Positions 1-8,993 of a stretch of DNA of 34,547 nt are shown one piece after another (within the stretch, counting starts at the first letter, position 1; each line of letters opens with the position of its first letter). The stretch spans positions 25,383 to 59,929 of the forward strand of contig NZ_MJIL01000091.1 of assembly GCF_001939735.1 (NCBI RefSeq), written 5' to 3'. A program made the position numbers and the translations under genes. The notes under the pieces are model-generated. The model was not told where the DNA came from. It ran no database searches and saw only the letters and a program-made list of their open reading frames with translations. The DNA comes from Photobacterium proteolyticum. GTDB lineage: Bacteria > Pseudomonadota > Gammaproteobacteria > Enterobacterales > Vibrionaceae.

Positions 1-131
1 ATGCAGCTCATTATACGTATCGAACCTTGGGGCGCAAGTATTTATTCAATACGGACAGTGTATTGATGTCTGCATGCTTTATATTTGACCAACAACCACT
101 TAGCAAGGCTAAACCTTATACAACATGGTAC

Positions 132-479
132 TTACCTAAAATAGCAACGCAGTAAACCAACACTGTTGCGCAACCAGAGCTTTTTATTGCCCAAGGTAAA
201 TTGGTGCGGCCATACTGATGACAGGAAACCATCACGTCGGCTGATTTGCAAGACGGTATCCTCACCAATCTTAATCACAATAGACGGACAGATCACGGTT
301 AAGTGGGACAAAGAAACCTTGGTATGAATAGTCCGTGGCAACTGCGACAGTACACGGGCAACGGCTGCCAATGTTGTGAGCCGTCTCAAAGTCAATAGAA
401 GACCATCAGCCCGGGCTTCGAGGTGGACAGGCTCACCATCCACCTCGATATCCATCTCGCCCTGAATATACAATTGCAT
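132..479 (-). CDS. hypothetical protein, 115 aa
   Basis: Unrecognised 115-residue protein. I placed the start at the ATG at 479, which begins four bases after the TAG stop of the upstream small gene (484-687), so the two are probably translationally coupled. The open frame runs further upstream (to 596), but that extension overlaps the neighbour in another frame and looks like noise. The protein has an acidic, strand-rich N-terminus (IQGEMDIEVDGEPVHLEA) and a basic, aromatic C-terminus. I see no signal peptide, membrane segment or catalytic motif. An alternative reading is that this frame and the upstream one are a single gene split by a frameshift. No function is proposed. Confidence 0.5.
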   Translation of the reverse strand: MQLYIQGEMDIEVDGEPVHLEARADGLLLTLRRLTTLAAVARVLSQLPRTIHTKVSLSHLTVICPSIVIKIGEDTVLQISRRDGFLSSVWPHQFTLGNKKLWLRNSVGLLRCYFR

Positions 480-483
480 AGGG

Positions 484-687
484 CTAATCCAGATTTCGTC
501 CCCGGATGCTGATACTGCCATTGAACTTCCATACCGAGTGATCTGGTTTGTCGCCCGCTCCGCTGGGAACACTGACCTCGACATTATGAAAATCATACGT
601 CAACTCCGCATGGCGCTCAGTCAACTTGTCATAAAGCGCTCCGGCCAAATCCGGCCAGTTGGTCGTATTCTTCACTTCTTCTGCCAT
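484..687 (-). CDS. hypothetical protein, 67 aa
   Basis: Small acidic protein beginning MAEEVKNTTNWPDLAGALYD. Two ATGs are adjacent (690 and 687). The AAGGAG ribosome site lies 7 bases before the second and only 4 before the first, so 687 is preferred. The start is well supported by this strong Shine-Dalgarno. There is no signal peptide and no recognised family. It may be the N-terminal half of a beta-strand protein (VWKFNGSISIRG) interrupted by a frameshift, or a complete small gene coupled to the downstream 115-residue gene. It is divergent from the RDD gene across about 240 bases of intergenic DNA in which I see no clear promoter. Confidence 0.55.
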   Translation of the reverse strand: MAEEVKNTTNWPDLAGALYDKLTERHAELTYDFHNVEVSVPSGAGDKPDHSVWKFNGSISIRGRNLD

Positions 688-929
688 CATGTTTCTCCTT
701 ATTAACTCACAGGGGCCTGAAAATTAAGGATAGCTGCAAAACGTCAATCCAGCGGCTTTTCCCCTCTCATTTCCGACAGTGCGGAGATTCCCGTTAACAG
801 CGTTAGTTGTTACACTCCGTTCAGGAGACTGCTCTGCCGAAATCACCTTGCGAGGTACTCGCCAACTAGTAACAGCTTCCTAAATAACGATACAACAGCG
901 CTGACAACCCATTGAGACGTGGTGAATTG

Positions 930-1424
930 ATGAAACAGAAGAAACAACAGGACGTTAAACTGGCCAAGCAATATCCGGGGCTTTTGCGTCGCCTGGGGGC
1001 ATGGCTTTATGACTCACTGGTCGTGGCTGCCGTACTGATGCTAGCTGGCGGCACAGCGATGGCATGTGTCGCTATCTTGCTCAACCTCGGCATACTCAAT
1101 CTCGGCGACTATCAGGACGCAAGTGCCTATCTCACGGAACACCCTGTTGTTAGCATACTGTATACGGCGTATCTGGCCTTCGTCATCATTGGCTTTTTCA
1201 CCTACTTCTGGTGCCGTGGCGGGCAGACAATCGGCATGCGGGCCTGGAAATTGCGACTGCAAAACAAAGACGGAAGCAACATTCGCCTGACTCAGGCGAT
1301 GATCAGAATGGGCACCTCGGCTTTTGGCCTCGGCAACCTACTGGCTCCTTTTAACAAAGAAAAGCAGTCCTTTCAGGATATGATGGCCGAATGCGAAATG
1401 ATCGTCCTGCCCAAGCCAAACTAA
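930..1424 (+). CDS. RDD-family integral membrane protein
   Basis: 164-residue membrane protein of the RDD family. The R...D signature is in RRLGAWLYDSLVV near residues 20-32, followed by three hydrophobic segments (about 28-52, 70-93 and a weaker one near the end) and the family's conserved QTIGMRAWKLRL stretch at about 98-110. The start is the ATG at 930, preceded by GGTG; an in-frame TTG at 912 lacks a better ribosome site. RDD proteins are poorly defined; some have been proposed to transport ions or solutes. It converges on lptG and shares a bidirectional terminator with it. A gene of this family next to lptG is, as I recall, common in vibrios. Confidence 0.85.
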   Translation: MKQKKQQDVKLAKQYPGLLRRLGAWLYDSLVVAAVLMLAGGTAMACVAILLNLGILNLGDYQDASAYLTEHPVVSILYTAYLAFVIIGFFTYFWCRGGQTIGMRAWKLRLQNKDGSNIRLTQAMIRMGTSAFGLGNLLAPFNKEKQSFQDMMAECEMIVLPKPN

Positions 1425-1444
1425 CAGACCGCATCTGCTGCATC

Positions 1445-1472
1445 AAAAAAGGAGCCGATTGGCTCCTTTTTT
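1445..1472. terminator. bidirectional rho-independent terminator (RDD gene / lptG)
   Basis: A perfect stem GGAGCC/GGCTCC with a GATT loop is flanked by six A on the left and six T on the right. It can therefore terminate both the plus-strand RDD gene and the minus-strand lptFG transcript that end here. Confidence 0.9.
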
Positions 1473-1477
1473 GTCTG

Positions 1478-2548
1478 TTACAGCTTACGCCTTAGCAGGT
1501 AGACGGTAATAAACAGGAATACCAGGCTCGGACCAAGCGCCCCGATCATCGGGTGAAGCCGGTAAACTATACTCATCGGGCCGAACACTTCGTTGGATAT
1601 ATAGAAGGCAAAGCCAAATATCACCCCGGATAATACCCTGGCCCCCATCGTTACCGAACGCAACGGCCCAAAGACAAAAGACAGTGCCAGCAGCATCATA
1701 ACGGCAATCGAGACCGGTTGCAGCGCCTTACGCCAGAAGGCCAGCTCATAGCGCGCCGCATCCTGTTTTGACTCTTTCAGATATGAAACATATTCATATA
1801 CCCCGGATAAGGCCAGCTCCTCCGGTTTTACGGTAACCACTGCCAGCTTATCTGGCGTCAGTGTCGTCTTCCAGGGCAGAGTGGCATACTCCGTGTTCGA
1901 TTGCTGAACATCAGTAATATCGGTAATGGTTACGTCTTCCAGCAACCACCCTTCCTGCTCATGATAGGAAGCACTCTTGGCAAACCACGTTTGGGCCAGC
2001 TCATTGTTGTCATCAAACTGCCAGACATTTACCGCATTCAAGTTGCTCTTCTCATGAACCTGGCCGATATAGATATAGTCATTAGCATCTTTGGCCCATA
2101 CGCCCCGCTGGACAGACAGCATGCTTCCGCCCGATGTCCACAAAGCGCGTAGCTCACGGGCCGCCTTCTGCGCTTCGGGCGCGCCCCACTGACCCAGTAA
2201 CGTCACAATCAGCATCAGCGGTACCGCCGTTTTTAGCACCGATAGCCCGATATCCAGCTTGGAATACCCAGCCGCCTGCATCACAACCAGCTCGGAGCTG
2301 GACGCCAATGTCCCCAGACCAATCAACGCGCCAAGCAATACGGCCATCGGGAAAAACATCTCGATATCACGCGGGGCACTGAGCAAGACGAAAGCCAGCG
2401 CCTTCCAGAGATCATAGGTGCCCTCACCGACCTTGCGCAGCTGCTCAACATATTTAATGATCGCCGACAGCCCCACCAAAGTTGACAGCGTCAGCGTCGT
2501 GGTCGCGATGATCGTTCGGCCAATGTACAAATCCAAAATCTTAAACAT
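1478..2548 (-). CDS. lptG: LPS export ABC transporter permease LptG
   Basis: 356-residue inner-membrane permease of the LptB2FG complex, which extracts lipopolysaccharide from the inner membrane and drives it along the Lpt bridge. It begins MFKILDLYIGRTII, typical of LptG. There are three predicted membrane helices in the N-terminal ~120 residues, a periplasmic beta-jellyroll domain (about 130-260), and three helices at the C-terminus ending in LLRRKL. Its ATG overlaps the TAA stop of lptF by one base (TAATG), so the pair is translationally coupled. Length and order match E. coli (360 aa, lptF-lptG). It ends next to a bidirectional terminator. Confidence 0.96.
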   Translation of the reverse strand: MFKILDLYIGRTIIATTTLTLSTLVGLSAIIKYVEQLRKVGEGTYDLWKALAFVLLSAPRDIEMFFPMAVLLGALIGLGTLASSSELVVMQAAGYSKLDIGLSVLKTAVPLMLIVTLLGQWGAPEAQKAARELRALWTSGGSMLSVQRGVWAKDANDYIYIGQVHEKSNLNAVNVWQFDDNNELAQTWFAKSASYHEQEGWLLEDVTITDITDVQQSNTEYATLPWKTTLTPDKLAVVTVKPEELALSGVYEYVSYLKESKQDAARYELAFWRKALQPVSIAVMMLLALSFVFGPLRSVTMGARVLSGVIFGFAFYISNEVFGPMSIVYRLHPMIGALGPSLVFLFITVYLLRRKL

Positions 2549-3648
2549 TAGCCACGTCTCCTTAATTTCTCTCTCAGCTGTCTAACCGGCAATGTATCCC
2601 AGACGTTTAACCCCACAGCAATAAGAAATATCATTAAGTTAATACTCCACAGGCCAATAGCCGGCGGTAGCGCCCCGTCTTCAAGCGAAGACTTACCGGC
2701 ACTGATTGACAAAAAGTAAGTCAGGTAAATCAACACCGCCGGGAACAATTTGGCGAAACGTCCCTGCCGCGGGTTCACTGCAGACAGCGGGACCACCACC
2801 ATCGTCAGCAAAGGAATACACAGGAACAACGACACCCGCCACTGGAACTCGGCCTGTGCCGCCAGCTCAGGGCGCTGCATCAACTCCAATGTCGGCAGGG
2901 CATCCCAGTCGCGGCTTTTTTCGCGTACCGCACGCTGGCCAATCAGCGCCTGATAGCCATCAAACTCCGTTACCGAATAATCAAGGCGAGTCGGAAAACC
3001 TTCATAGCGTGTGCCTTCCTGAAGATCCAAGACCTGACGACCATCTTCCAGCTCACTGACATAGCCTCGCTCTGCCACCATGACACTCGGCCGCATAGTA
3101 TCCCGCGCGGTAATCTGGGCCACAAAAACGTTATGCAGGCGTGTTCCACTCTCGGTGATGTCATCAACAAACACCACGCCTTTTCCGTCAGGCGCAGCCT
3201 GAAACTGCCCCTTAACCAGCAGCTCAAGACCAGAATCGGCTTCGACCTGTTCCATCACCTTAGTTTCCTGCTCGACAGACCACGGCGCCAGCCACAACGA
3301 GTTAAAGGCTGCAAACGATCCGGTGATCACCGCCAGCCATAACGCTGCCTGGATCAGAAATTTGTTGCCAATACCCGTCGCATTCATCACGGTAATTTCA
3401 CTCTCGGCATACAAACGGCCAAAAGTCAGCAAAATCCCGATATAGAGACTGAGTGGTAACATCAACAATGCCATTGACGGCATATACAGCCCCATCAAGG
3501 TCAAGATCAAATCACTGGGAATTGATCCCTCTGTGGCTGAAGCCAAAACTCGAATAAATTTTTGGCTGATAAAGACAAGAAAAAGTACAAAAAGAACCGC
3601 AAATTGGCTCTTTAATGTCTCACGTGTCAAATACCGAACAATAATCAC
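2548..3648 (-). CDS. lptF: LPS export ABC transporter permease LptF
   Basis: 366-residue partner permease of LptG in the LptB2FG complex. The N-terminus MIIVRYLTRETLKSQ aligns with E. coli LptF and fixes the start at 3648, which is a GTG. No good Shine-Dalgarno precedes it; a TATATAAA stretch ends just upstream, so the leader may be very short. The topology is three helices, a periplasmic domain (about 130-260) and three helices. It is divergent from pepA across 193 bases, the same arrangement as in E. coli and vibrios, and is co-transcribed with lptG. Confidence 0.96.
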   Translation of the reverse strand: MIIVRYLTRETLKSQFAVLFVLFLVFISQKFIRVLASATEGSIPSDLILTLMGLYMPSMALLMLPLSLYIGILLTFGRLYAESEITVMNATGIGNKFLIQAALWLAVITGSFAAFNSLWLAPWSVEQETKVMEQVEADSGLELLVKGQFQAAPDGKGVVFVDDITESGTRLHNVFVAQITARDTMRPSVMVAERGYVSELEDGRQVLDLQEGTRYEGFPTRLDYSVTEFDGYQALIGQRAVREKSRDWDALPTLELMQRPELAAQAEFQWRVSLFLCIPLLTMVVVPLSAVNPRQGRFAKLFPAVLIYLTYFLSISAGKSSLEDGALPPAIGLWSINLMIFLIAVGLNVWDTLPVRQLREKLRRRG

Positions 3649-3841
3649 GCTTTATATACCCATAGAAAACTTGTTTTTTTGCTGGAATCACTATAGTTTT
3701 TCGGTTAAGTAGTTATTTTTTAATCTTTCGGCTAAATGTTAACCTGCACTTTAATCCTATACCGAAACGGTAGTCCAGCAAGTAAGTGCGGTATTATCTA
3801 ACATTTGGCTCTAATTGTCTTTATAGGATGTAGGAGTACGC

Positions 3842-5350
3842 ATGGAGTTCAGTGTAAAAAGTGGTAGCCCCGAGAAACAGCGAAGTGCCTGTATTGTCGT
3901 CGGCGTCTTCGAACCACGTCGCCTCTCTCCGATTGCCGAGCAACTCGATAAAATCAGCGACGGCTATATCAGCTCCCTGCTGCGTCGTGGCGATTTAGAG
4001 GGTAAGCCGGGTCAGATGCTGCTGCTTCACCATGTACCAAACGTATTATCAGAGCGTGTATTACTGGTTGGTTGTGGTAAAGAGCGTGAACTTGATGAGC
4101 GTCAATACAAGCAAATCATCAAGAAAACTATCAGCACCCTAAATGAAACTGGTTCGATGGAAGCCGTTTGCTTCCTGACAGAATTACACGTCAAAGGCCG
4201 CGATACCTACTGGAAGGTACGCCAGGCTGTCGAAACGACCAAAGACAGCCTCTACACCTTTAACCAATTCAAGAGCAACAAGCCGGAAACTCGCCGTCCG
4301 CTGCGCAAGCTGGTCTTCAATGTCCCGACCCGCCGCGAGCTGTCGCTGGGCGAACGTGCTATTGCCCATGGCCTGGCCGTTGCCTCAGGTGTGAAAGCCG
4401 GTAAAGATCTTGGCAATATGCCACCAAATGTGGCAAACCCTGCCTATCTGGCTTCCCAGGCACGCCGCCTGGCGGATGACTTTGAAACAGTCAGCACCAA
4501 GATCATCGGTGAGCAAGAAATGAAAGAGCTGGGTATGACATCTTACCTGGCGGTTGGCCAAGGCTCGAAAAACGAAGCCATGATGTCAGTGATCGAATAC
4601 AAAGGCAGCCCGGATCCTGATGCCAAGCCTATTGTTCTGGTCGGTAAAGGCCTGACTTTTGACTCCGGTGGTATTTCTATCAAGCCATCAGCCCAGATGG
4701 ACGAGATGAAGTACGACATGTGCGGTGCTGCTACCGTCTTCGGTGCGATGAAGTCACTGGCCAAACTGAACTTGCCTATTAACGTCGTCGGTATCCTGGC
4801 TGGCTGTGAAAACATGCCGGGAGGCAGTGCCTACCGTCCGGGCGACATTCTGACAACCATGTCAGGCCAGACTGTTGAAGTATTAAATACCGATGCCGAA
4901 GGCCGACTGGTACTATGCGATGCACTGACCTATGTCGAGCGCTTCGAGCCAGAGTGTGTTGTCGATGTAGCCACCCTGACCGGTGCCTGTGTTGTTGCCC
5001 TAGGCAACCACATCAGCGGTTTGATTGCCAACCACAATCCACTCGCTCACGAGCTGATCAATGCTTCCGAGCAGGCGGGCGACCGCGCCTGGCGTCTGCC
5101 GATGTCAGATGAGTACCAGGAGCAGCTGAACAGCCCGTTTGCCGATATGGCGAACCTCGGCTCGCCAGGTGCCGGTACTATTACAGCTGGCTGCTTCCTG
5201 TCCCGCTTCACCAAGAAGTACAACTGGGCGCACCTGGATATCGCAGGAACGGCCTGGGTCGGCGGCAAGAACAAAGGCTCGACAGGACGACCTGTCCCAT
5301 TACTGGTCCAGTTCCTACTCAACCGTGCCGGCCAGGAAAACGTCGAATAA
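3842..5350 (+). CDS. pepA: leucyl aminopeptidase PepA
   Basis: 502-residue cytosolic M17 aminopeptidase that removes N-terminal residues from peptides. In E. coli the same hexamer also binds DNA, in XerCD recombination at cer and at the carAB promoter. The two-metal site residues are all visible: K269 and D274 (VGKGLTFDSGG), K281, D292, and D351/E353/R355 in NTDAEGRL. The length equals the family norm. The start has AGGAG five bases upstream. A terminator-like hairpin follows, before holC, so part of the transcript probably stops there. Given the neighbouring arginine and pyrimidine genes, a regulatory role for PepA at carAB or pyrB is possible but not shown here. Confidence 0.97.
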   Translation: MEFSVKSGSPEKQRSACIVVGVFEPRRLSPIAEQLDKISDGYISSLLRRGDLEGKPGQMLLLHHVPNVLSERVLLVGCGKERELDERQYKQIIKKTISTLNETGSMEAVCFLTELHVKGRDTYWKVRQAVETTKDSLYTFNQFKSNKPETRRPLRKLVFNVPTRRELSLGERAIAHGLAVASGVKAGKDLGNMPPNVANPAYLASQARRLADDFETVSTKIIGEQEMKELGMTSYLAVGQGSKNEAMMSVIEYKGSPDPDAKPIVLVGKGLTFDSGGISIKPSAQMDEMKYDMCGAATVFGAMKSLAKLNLPINVVGILAGCENMPGGSAYRPGDILTTMSGQTVEVLNTDAEGRLVLCDALTYVERFEPECVVDVATLTGACVVALGNHISGLIANHNPLAHELINASEQAGDRAWRLPMSDEYQEQLNSPFADMANLGSPGAGTITAGCFLSRFTKKYNWAHLDIAGTAWVGGKNKGSTGRPVPLLVQFLLNRAGQENVE

Positions 5351-5360
5351 ATCAGACAAC

Positions 5361-5386
5361 AAAGGGGCCGCAAGGCCCCTTTCTTT
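5361..5386 (+). terminator. rho-independent terminator between pepA and holC
   Basis: A stem AAAGGGGCC/GGCCCCTTT with a GCAA tetraloop is followed by CTTTTT. It sits 11 bases after the pepA stop and 16 before the holC ATG, so it probably reduces rather than abolishes read-through, unless holC has its own promoter. Confidence 0.85.
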
Positions 5387-5401
5387 TTGAGAACAATCAC
5401 C

Positions 5402-5854
5402 ATGACTCATGCTACTTTTTATATTATCGATGACAAGCAAGTTGAAGCCGATAGCGACTATCAGCTTCACTTTGCCTGCCATCAGGCAGCATTGAGTTAC
5501 AAGCAGGGACAAAAGGTCTACCTGTTAGCTGGTAGCAAAGAGCAAGCTGAACAGATAGATGAATACCTGTGGCAGCAAGAGCCGGACAACTTCGTTCCGC
5601 ACAATCTCATTGGTGAAGGCCCCCGCGGTGGTTCGCCGGTCGAGATCGGCTGGCCGGGGTTACGCCACAGCGGGCGCCGGGGTATTCTGATTAATTTGAG
5701 TCAGGAAGCACCAAATTTTGCTGTTACCTTCTCACAAGTGGTAGACTTCGTTCCTTGCGATGAAAAACTCAAGCAGTTGGCCCGAGAGCGCTACAAGGCA
5801 TATCGCCTTGCCGGCATTCAGTTACAGACCGCCACTGCCCCTGAGACGCCCTAA
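5402..5854 (+). CDS. holC: DNA polymerase III chi subunit HolC
   Basis: 150-residue chi subunit of the clamp loader. It binds SSB and, with psi (HolD), links the replisome to SSB-coated DNA. It starts MTHATFYIIDDKQ; an in-frame TTG 15 bases upstream falls in the terminator tail and is not used. Family motifs include HFACHQAALSYKQGQKVYLL near residues 23-42 and HNLIGEGPRGGSPVEIGW near 66-84. It lies between pepA and valS as in E. coli, with 28 bases to valS, suggesting co-transcription. The ribosome site is weak. Confidence 0.95.
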   Translation: MTHATFYIIDDKQVEADSDYQLHFACHQAALSYKQGQKVYLLAGSKEQAEQIDEYLWQQEPDNFVPHNLIGEGPRGGSPVEIGWPGLRHSGRRGILINLSQEAPNFAVTFSQVVDFVPCDEKLKQLARERYKAYRLAGIQLQTATAPETP

Positions 5855-5882
5855 TTCCCATATAGATCCTTCTAAGAGCGCT

Positions 5883-8741
5883 ATGGAAAAGACATACAAC
5901 CCACAATCAATCGAACAGGCGCTGTACCAGCGCTGGGAAGAGGCTGGTTACTTCAAGCCTCATGGTGACACATCTAAAGATGCCTACAGCATCATGATCC
6001 CGCCACCAAACGTCACAGGCAGCCTGCACATGGGCCACGCGTTTCAGGATACCATCATGGATACCCTGATCCGCTGTGAGCGCATGAAAGGCAAAAACAC
6101 CCTTTGGCAAGTCGGTACTGACCACGCAGGTATCGCAACCCAAATGGTTGTGGAGCGTAAAATTGCAGCCGAAGAAGGCAAGACCAAGCACGATTACGGT
6201 CGTGATGCGTTCATCGACAAAATCTGGGAATGGAAGGGCGAATCAGGTGGCACTATCACCAAACAGCTTCGTCGCCTAGGTGCTTCTGTCGACTGGGACC
6301 GCGAGCGCTTTACCATGGACGACGGTCTGTCTAATGCCGTTCAGGAAGTATTTGTTCGTCTATACGAAGAAGACCTGATCTACCGCGGAAAGCGTCTGGT
6401 CAACTGGGATCCGAAGCTACACACCGCGATTTCGGATCTGGAAGTTGAAAACAAAGACAAGAAAGGCCACATGTGGCACTTCCGCTACCCGCTGGCGGAT
6501 GGCGTGAAAACGGCCGAAGGCAAAGATTACATCGTTGTCGCAACCACGCGTCCGGAAACCATGCTGGGTGATACCGGTGTAGCAGTAAACCCTGAAGATC
6601 CTCGCTATAAAGATCTGATCGGCAAAGAAATCATTCTTCCTGTCGTAGACCGTCGCATCCCTATCGTGGGCGATGAGCACGCCGATATGGAAAAAGGCAC
6701 GGGTTGTGTGAAAATCACCCCGGCACACGACTTTAATGACTACGAAGTAGGCAAGCGCCACAGCCTGCCAATGATCAACATCCTGACCTTCAATGCTGAC
6801 ATCCGTGACAGCGCTGAAGTCTTCACCACCAACGGTGAACCAAGCGATGCCTACAACACTGAGCTTCCTGCTAAATACCACGGTATGGAGCGTTTCGCTG
6901 CACGTAAGGCAATCGTCGCTGAGTTCGATGAACTAGGCCTGCTTGAAGAAATCAAAGATCACGACCTAACCGTCCCTTACGGTGACCGTGGTGGTGTGGT
7001 GATCGAGCCGATGCTGACCGACCAGTGGTACGTACGTGCGGCTCCGCTTGCAGAAACAGCCACCAAAGCCGTTGAAGACGGCGAAATCCAGTTCGTACCG
7101 AAGCAATACGAGAACATGTACTTCTCTTGGATGCGCGATATTCAGGACTGGTGTATCTCTCGTCAACTATGGTGGGGCCACCGTATCCCGGCCTGGTATG
7201 ACAACGACGGTAACGTCTACGTTGGCCGTACCGAAGAAGAAGTTCGTGAGAACAACAATCTGGCTCCTGTTGTCGTACTGCGTCAGGACGACGACGTACT
7301 GGATACCTGGTTCTCTTCAGCGCTATGGACATTCGGTACCCAAGGCTGGCCTGAGCAGACAGAAGATCTGAAAACATTCCACCCTTCAGATGTACTAGTT
7401 ACCGGCTTTGATATTATCTTCTTCTGGGTTGCCCGCATGATCATGATGACCATGCACTTCTGTAAAGATGAAAACGGCAAGCCTCAAGTACCGTTCAAGA
7501 CAGTATACGTAACGGGCCTTATCCGTGACGAGAACGGCGACAAGATGTCGAAATCCAAGGGTAACGTTATCGACCCAATCGACATGATCGACGGTATCGG
7601 CCTTGAAGAACTGGTTGAGAAACGTTGTGGCAACATGATGCAGCCTCAGTTGGCAGCAAAAATCGAGAAGAACACCCGCAAGACCTTCGAGAACGGTATC
7701 GAAGCTTACGGTACCGATGCCCTACGCTTTACTCTGGCGGCAATGGCATCAACCGGCCGTGACATCAACTGGGACATGAAGCGCCTGGAAGGTTACCGTA
7801 ACTTCTGTAACAAGCTATGGAACGCAAGTCGTTACGTACTGATGAATACAGAAGACCAAGATTGCGGCATGAAGGGCGGTGAGATGGAATTCTCATTGGC
7901 TGACAAGTGGATCGAATCTCAGTTCGAGCTGGCAGCGAAAGATTTCAACACTCATGTTGAAAACTACCGTCTGGATATGGCAGCAGGTACGATTTATGAG
8001 TTCATCTGGAACCAGTTCTGTGACTGGTACCTGGAGCTGACCAAGCCTGTACTGTGGAAAGGTACCGAAGCACAACAGCGTGCAACTCGTCATACGCTAA
8101 TCACCGTGCTTGAGAAGACACTGCGTCTTGCTCACCCGGTTCTACCTTACATCACTGAATCTATCTGGCAGAGCGTGAAGCCGCTAGTAGACGGTGTTGA
8201 GGGTGAAACCATCATGACTCAGGCACTACCGCAGTTTAACGAGGCTAACTTCAACGAAGCAGCTATCGCTGACATCGAGTGGGTGAAAGCCTTTATCACC
8301 AGTATCCGTAACCTGCGTGCCGAGTACGATATCGCCCCGAGCAAGCCGCTTGATGTGATGCTAAAAGCAGCTGACGAAAACGATGCAGCTCGCCTGGAAG
8401 CAAACCGTACCGTACTGATGTCACTGGCCAAGCTGGAAGGTATCAAAGTACTGGCAGAGGGAGAAGAAACACCAGCGTGTGCAACCGCACTGGTTAGCAC
8501 GTCTGAACTGATGATCCCGATGGCAGGTCTTATCGACAAAGATGCCGAGCTTGCTCGTCTTGCTGGCGAAGTGAAGAAGACCCAGGGCGAAATCAAACGC
8601 ATCGAAGGCAAACTAGGTAACCAGGGTTTTGTTGCGAAAGCACCAGAAGCCGTTGTTGCCAAAGAGCGCGAGAAGCTTGAAAGCTACAAAGAAACGCTGA
8701 TTAAGCTAGAAGAGCAGCAGACAACAATCGCTGCGCTGTAA
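5883..8741 (+). CDS. valS: valyl-tRNA synthetase
   Basis: 952-residue class Ia aminoacyl-tRNA synthetase charging tRNA-Val, with an editing domain that hydrolyses Thr-tRNA(Val). Visible landmarks are PPNVTGSLHMGH (41-52, the HIGH signature), the CP1 editing insertion (about 190-340), KMSKSKG starting at residue 554, the anticodon-binding helical domain (about 670-800), and the C-terminal coiled coil ending LIKLEEQQTTIAAL. The start is the ATG at 5883, giving a protein one residue longer than E. coli ValS; the frame is open further upstream only as overlap with holC. A strong terminator follows. Confidence 0.98.
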   Translation: MEKTYNPQSIEQALYQRWEEAGYFKPHGDTSKDAYSIMIPPPNVTGSLHMGHAFQDTIMDTLIRCERMKGKNTLWQVGTDHAGIATQMVVERKIAAEEGKTKHDYGRDAFIDKIWEWKGESGGTITKQLRRLGASVDWDRERFTMDDGLSNAVQEVFVRLYEEDLIYRGKRLVNWDPKLHTAISDLEVENKDKKGHMWHFRYPLADGVKTAEGKDYIVVATTRPETMLGDTGVAVNPEDPRYKDLIGKEIILPVVDRRIPIVGDEHADMEKGTGCVKITPAHDFNDYEVGKRHSLPMINILTFNADIRDSAEVFTTNGEPSDAYNTELPAKYHGMERFAARKAIVAEFDELGLLEEIKDHDLTVPYGDRGGVVIEPMLTDQWYVRAAPLAETATKAVEDGEIQFVPKQYENMYFSWMRDIQDWCISRQLWWGHRIPAWYDNDGNVYVGRTEEEVRENNNLAPVVVLRQDDDVLDTWFSSALWTFGTQGWPEQTEDLKTFHPSDVLVTGFDIIFFWVARMIMMTMHFCKDENGKPQVPFKTVYVTGLIRDENGDKMSKSKGNVIDPIDMIDGIGLEELVEKRCGNMMQPQLAAKIEKNTRKTFENGIEAYGTDALRFTLAAMASTGRDINWDMKRLEGYRNFCNKLWNASRYVLMNTEDQDCGMKGGEMEFSLADKWIESQFELAAKDFNTHVENYRLDMAAGTIYEFIWNQFCDWYLELTKPVLWKGTEAQQRATRHTLITVLEKTLRLAHPVLPYITESIWQSVKPLVDGVEGETIMTQALPQFNEANFNEAAIADIEWVKAFITSIRNLRAEYDIAPSKPLDVMLKAADENDAARLEANRTVLMSLAKLEGIKVLAEGEETPACATALVSTSELMIPMAGLIDKDAELARLAGEVKKTQGEIKRIEGKLGNQGFVAKAPEAVVAKEREKLESYKETLIKLEEQQTTIAAL

Positions 8742-8765
8742 TCTCCAGCCTTAATATTAGAAGCG

Positions 8766-8794
8766 AAAGCCGACGAGCAATCGTCGGCTTTTTT
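8766..8794 (+). terminator. rho-independent terminator of valS
   Basis: An 11-bp perfect stem (AAAGCCGACGA / TCGTCGGCTTT) with a GCAA loop and a T tract, 24 bases after the valS stop. Confidence 0.92.
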
Positions 8795-8809
8795 ATTTTC
8801 TGGCACCTG

Positions 8810-8896
8810 TAATACCAATCTGTACAACCAGCAACTCATCCCCCTTTTCAAGGGGGAGGTTGGGAGGGTAATTACTGCCTCCTCACCAACCTCCCC
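8810..8896. repeat. intergenic palindromic repeat cluster
   Basis: Three elements lie in tandem. First is TAATACCAATCTGTACAA, a relative of the inverted repeat at 16050-16069. Second is a CCCCCTTTTCAAGGGGG hairpin (8840-8856). Third is an 11-bp inverted repeat, GGGGAGGTTGG (8853-8863) against CCAACCTCCCC (8886-8896). The G-run strand is unlike the surrounding sequence. From memory, near-identical C-rich palindromes are scattered in intergenic regions of marine gamma-proteobacteria, so this looks like a REP-like or miniature mobile repeat. No coding function is seen. Confidence 0.6.
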
Positions 8897-8946
8897 TTCA
8901 ATAGCTTCCACCTATCAATTCAATAACAACAATTGATTTTTGTTAT

Positions 8947-8961
8947 TGATAATTATTCGCA
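8947..8961 (+). promoter_or_regulatory. candidate Fur box upstream of the DUF2061 gene
   Basis: TGATAATTATTCGCA fits the 7-1-7 Fur palindrome (TGATAAT-N-ATTATCA) at 12 of 14 positions. It lies 32 bases before the start codon, where a repressor would block the promoter. Iron control is inferred only. Confidence 0.45.
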
Positions 8962-8993
8962 ATAATAACGATATCAAGAGAGAGGAAGCCATC

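Noticed and set aside
5760..5882. Extended N-terminus of ValS
   Set aside because: The open frame upstream overlaps holC in another frame; the conserved ValS start MEKTYNPQSIEQALYQRWEE is at 5883.
6417..6881. Long antisense frames within valS, parC and parE
   Set aside because: They are shadows of strongly coding sequence on the opposite strand with no motifs or ribosome sites.
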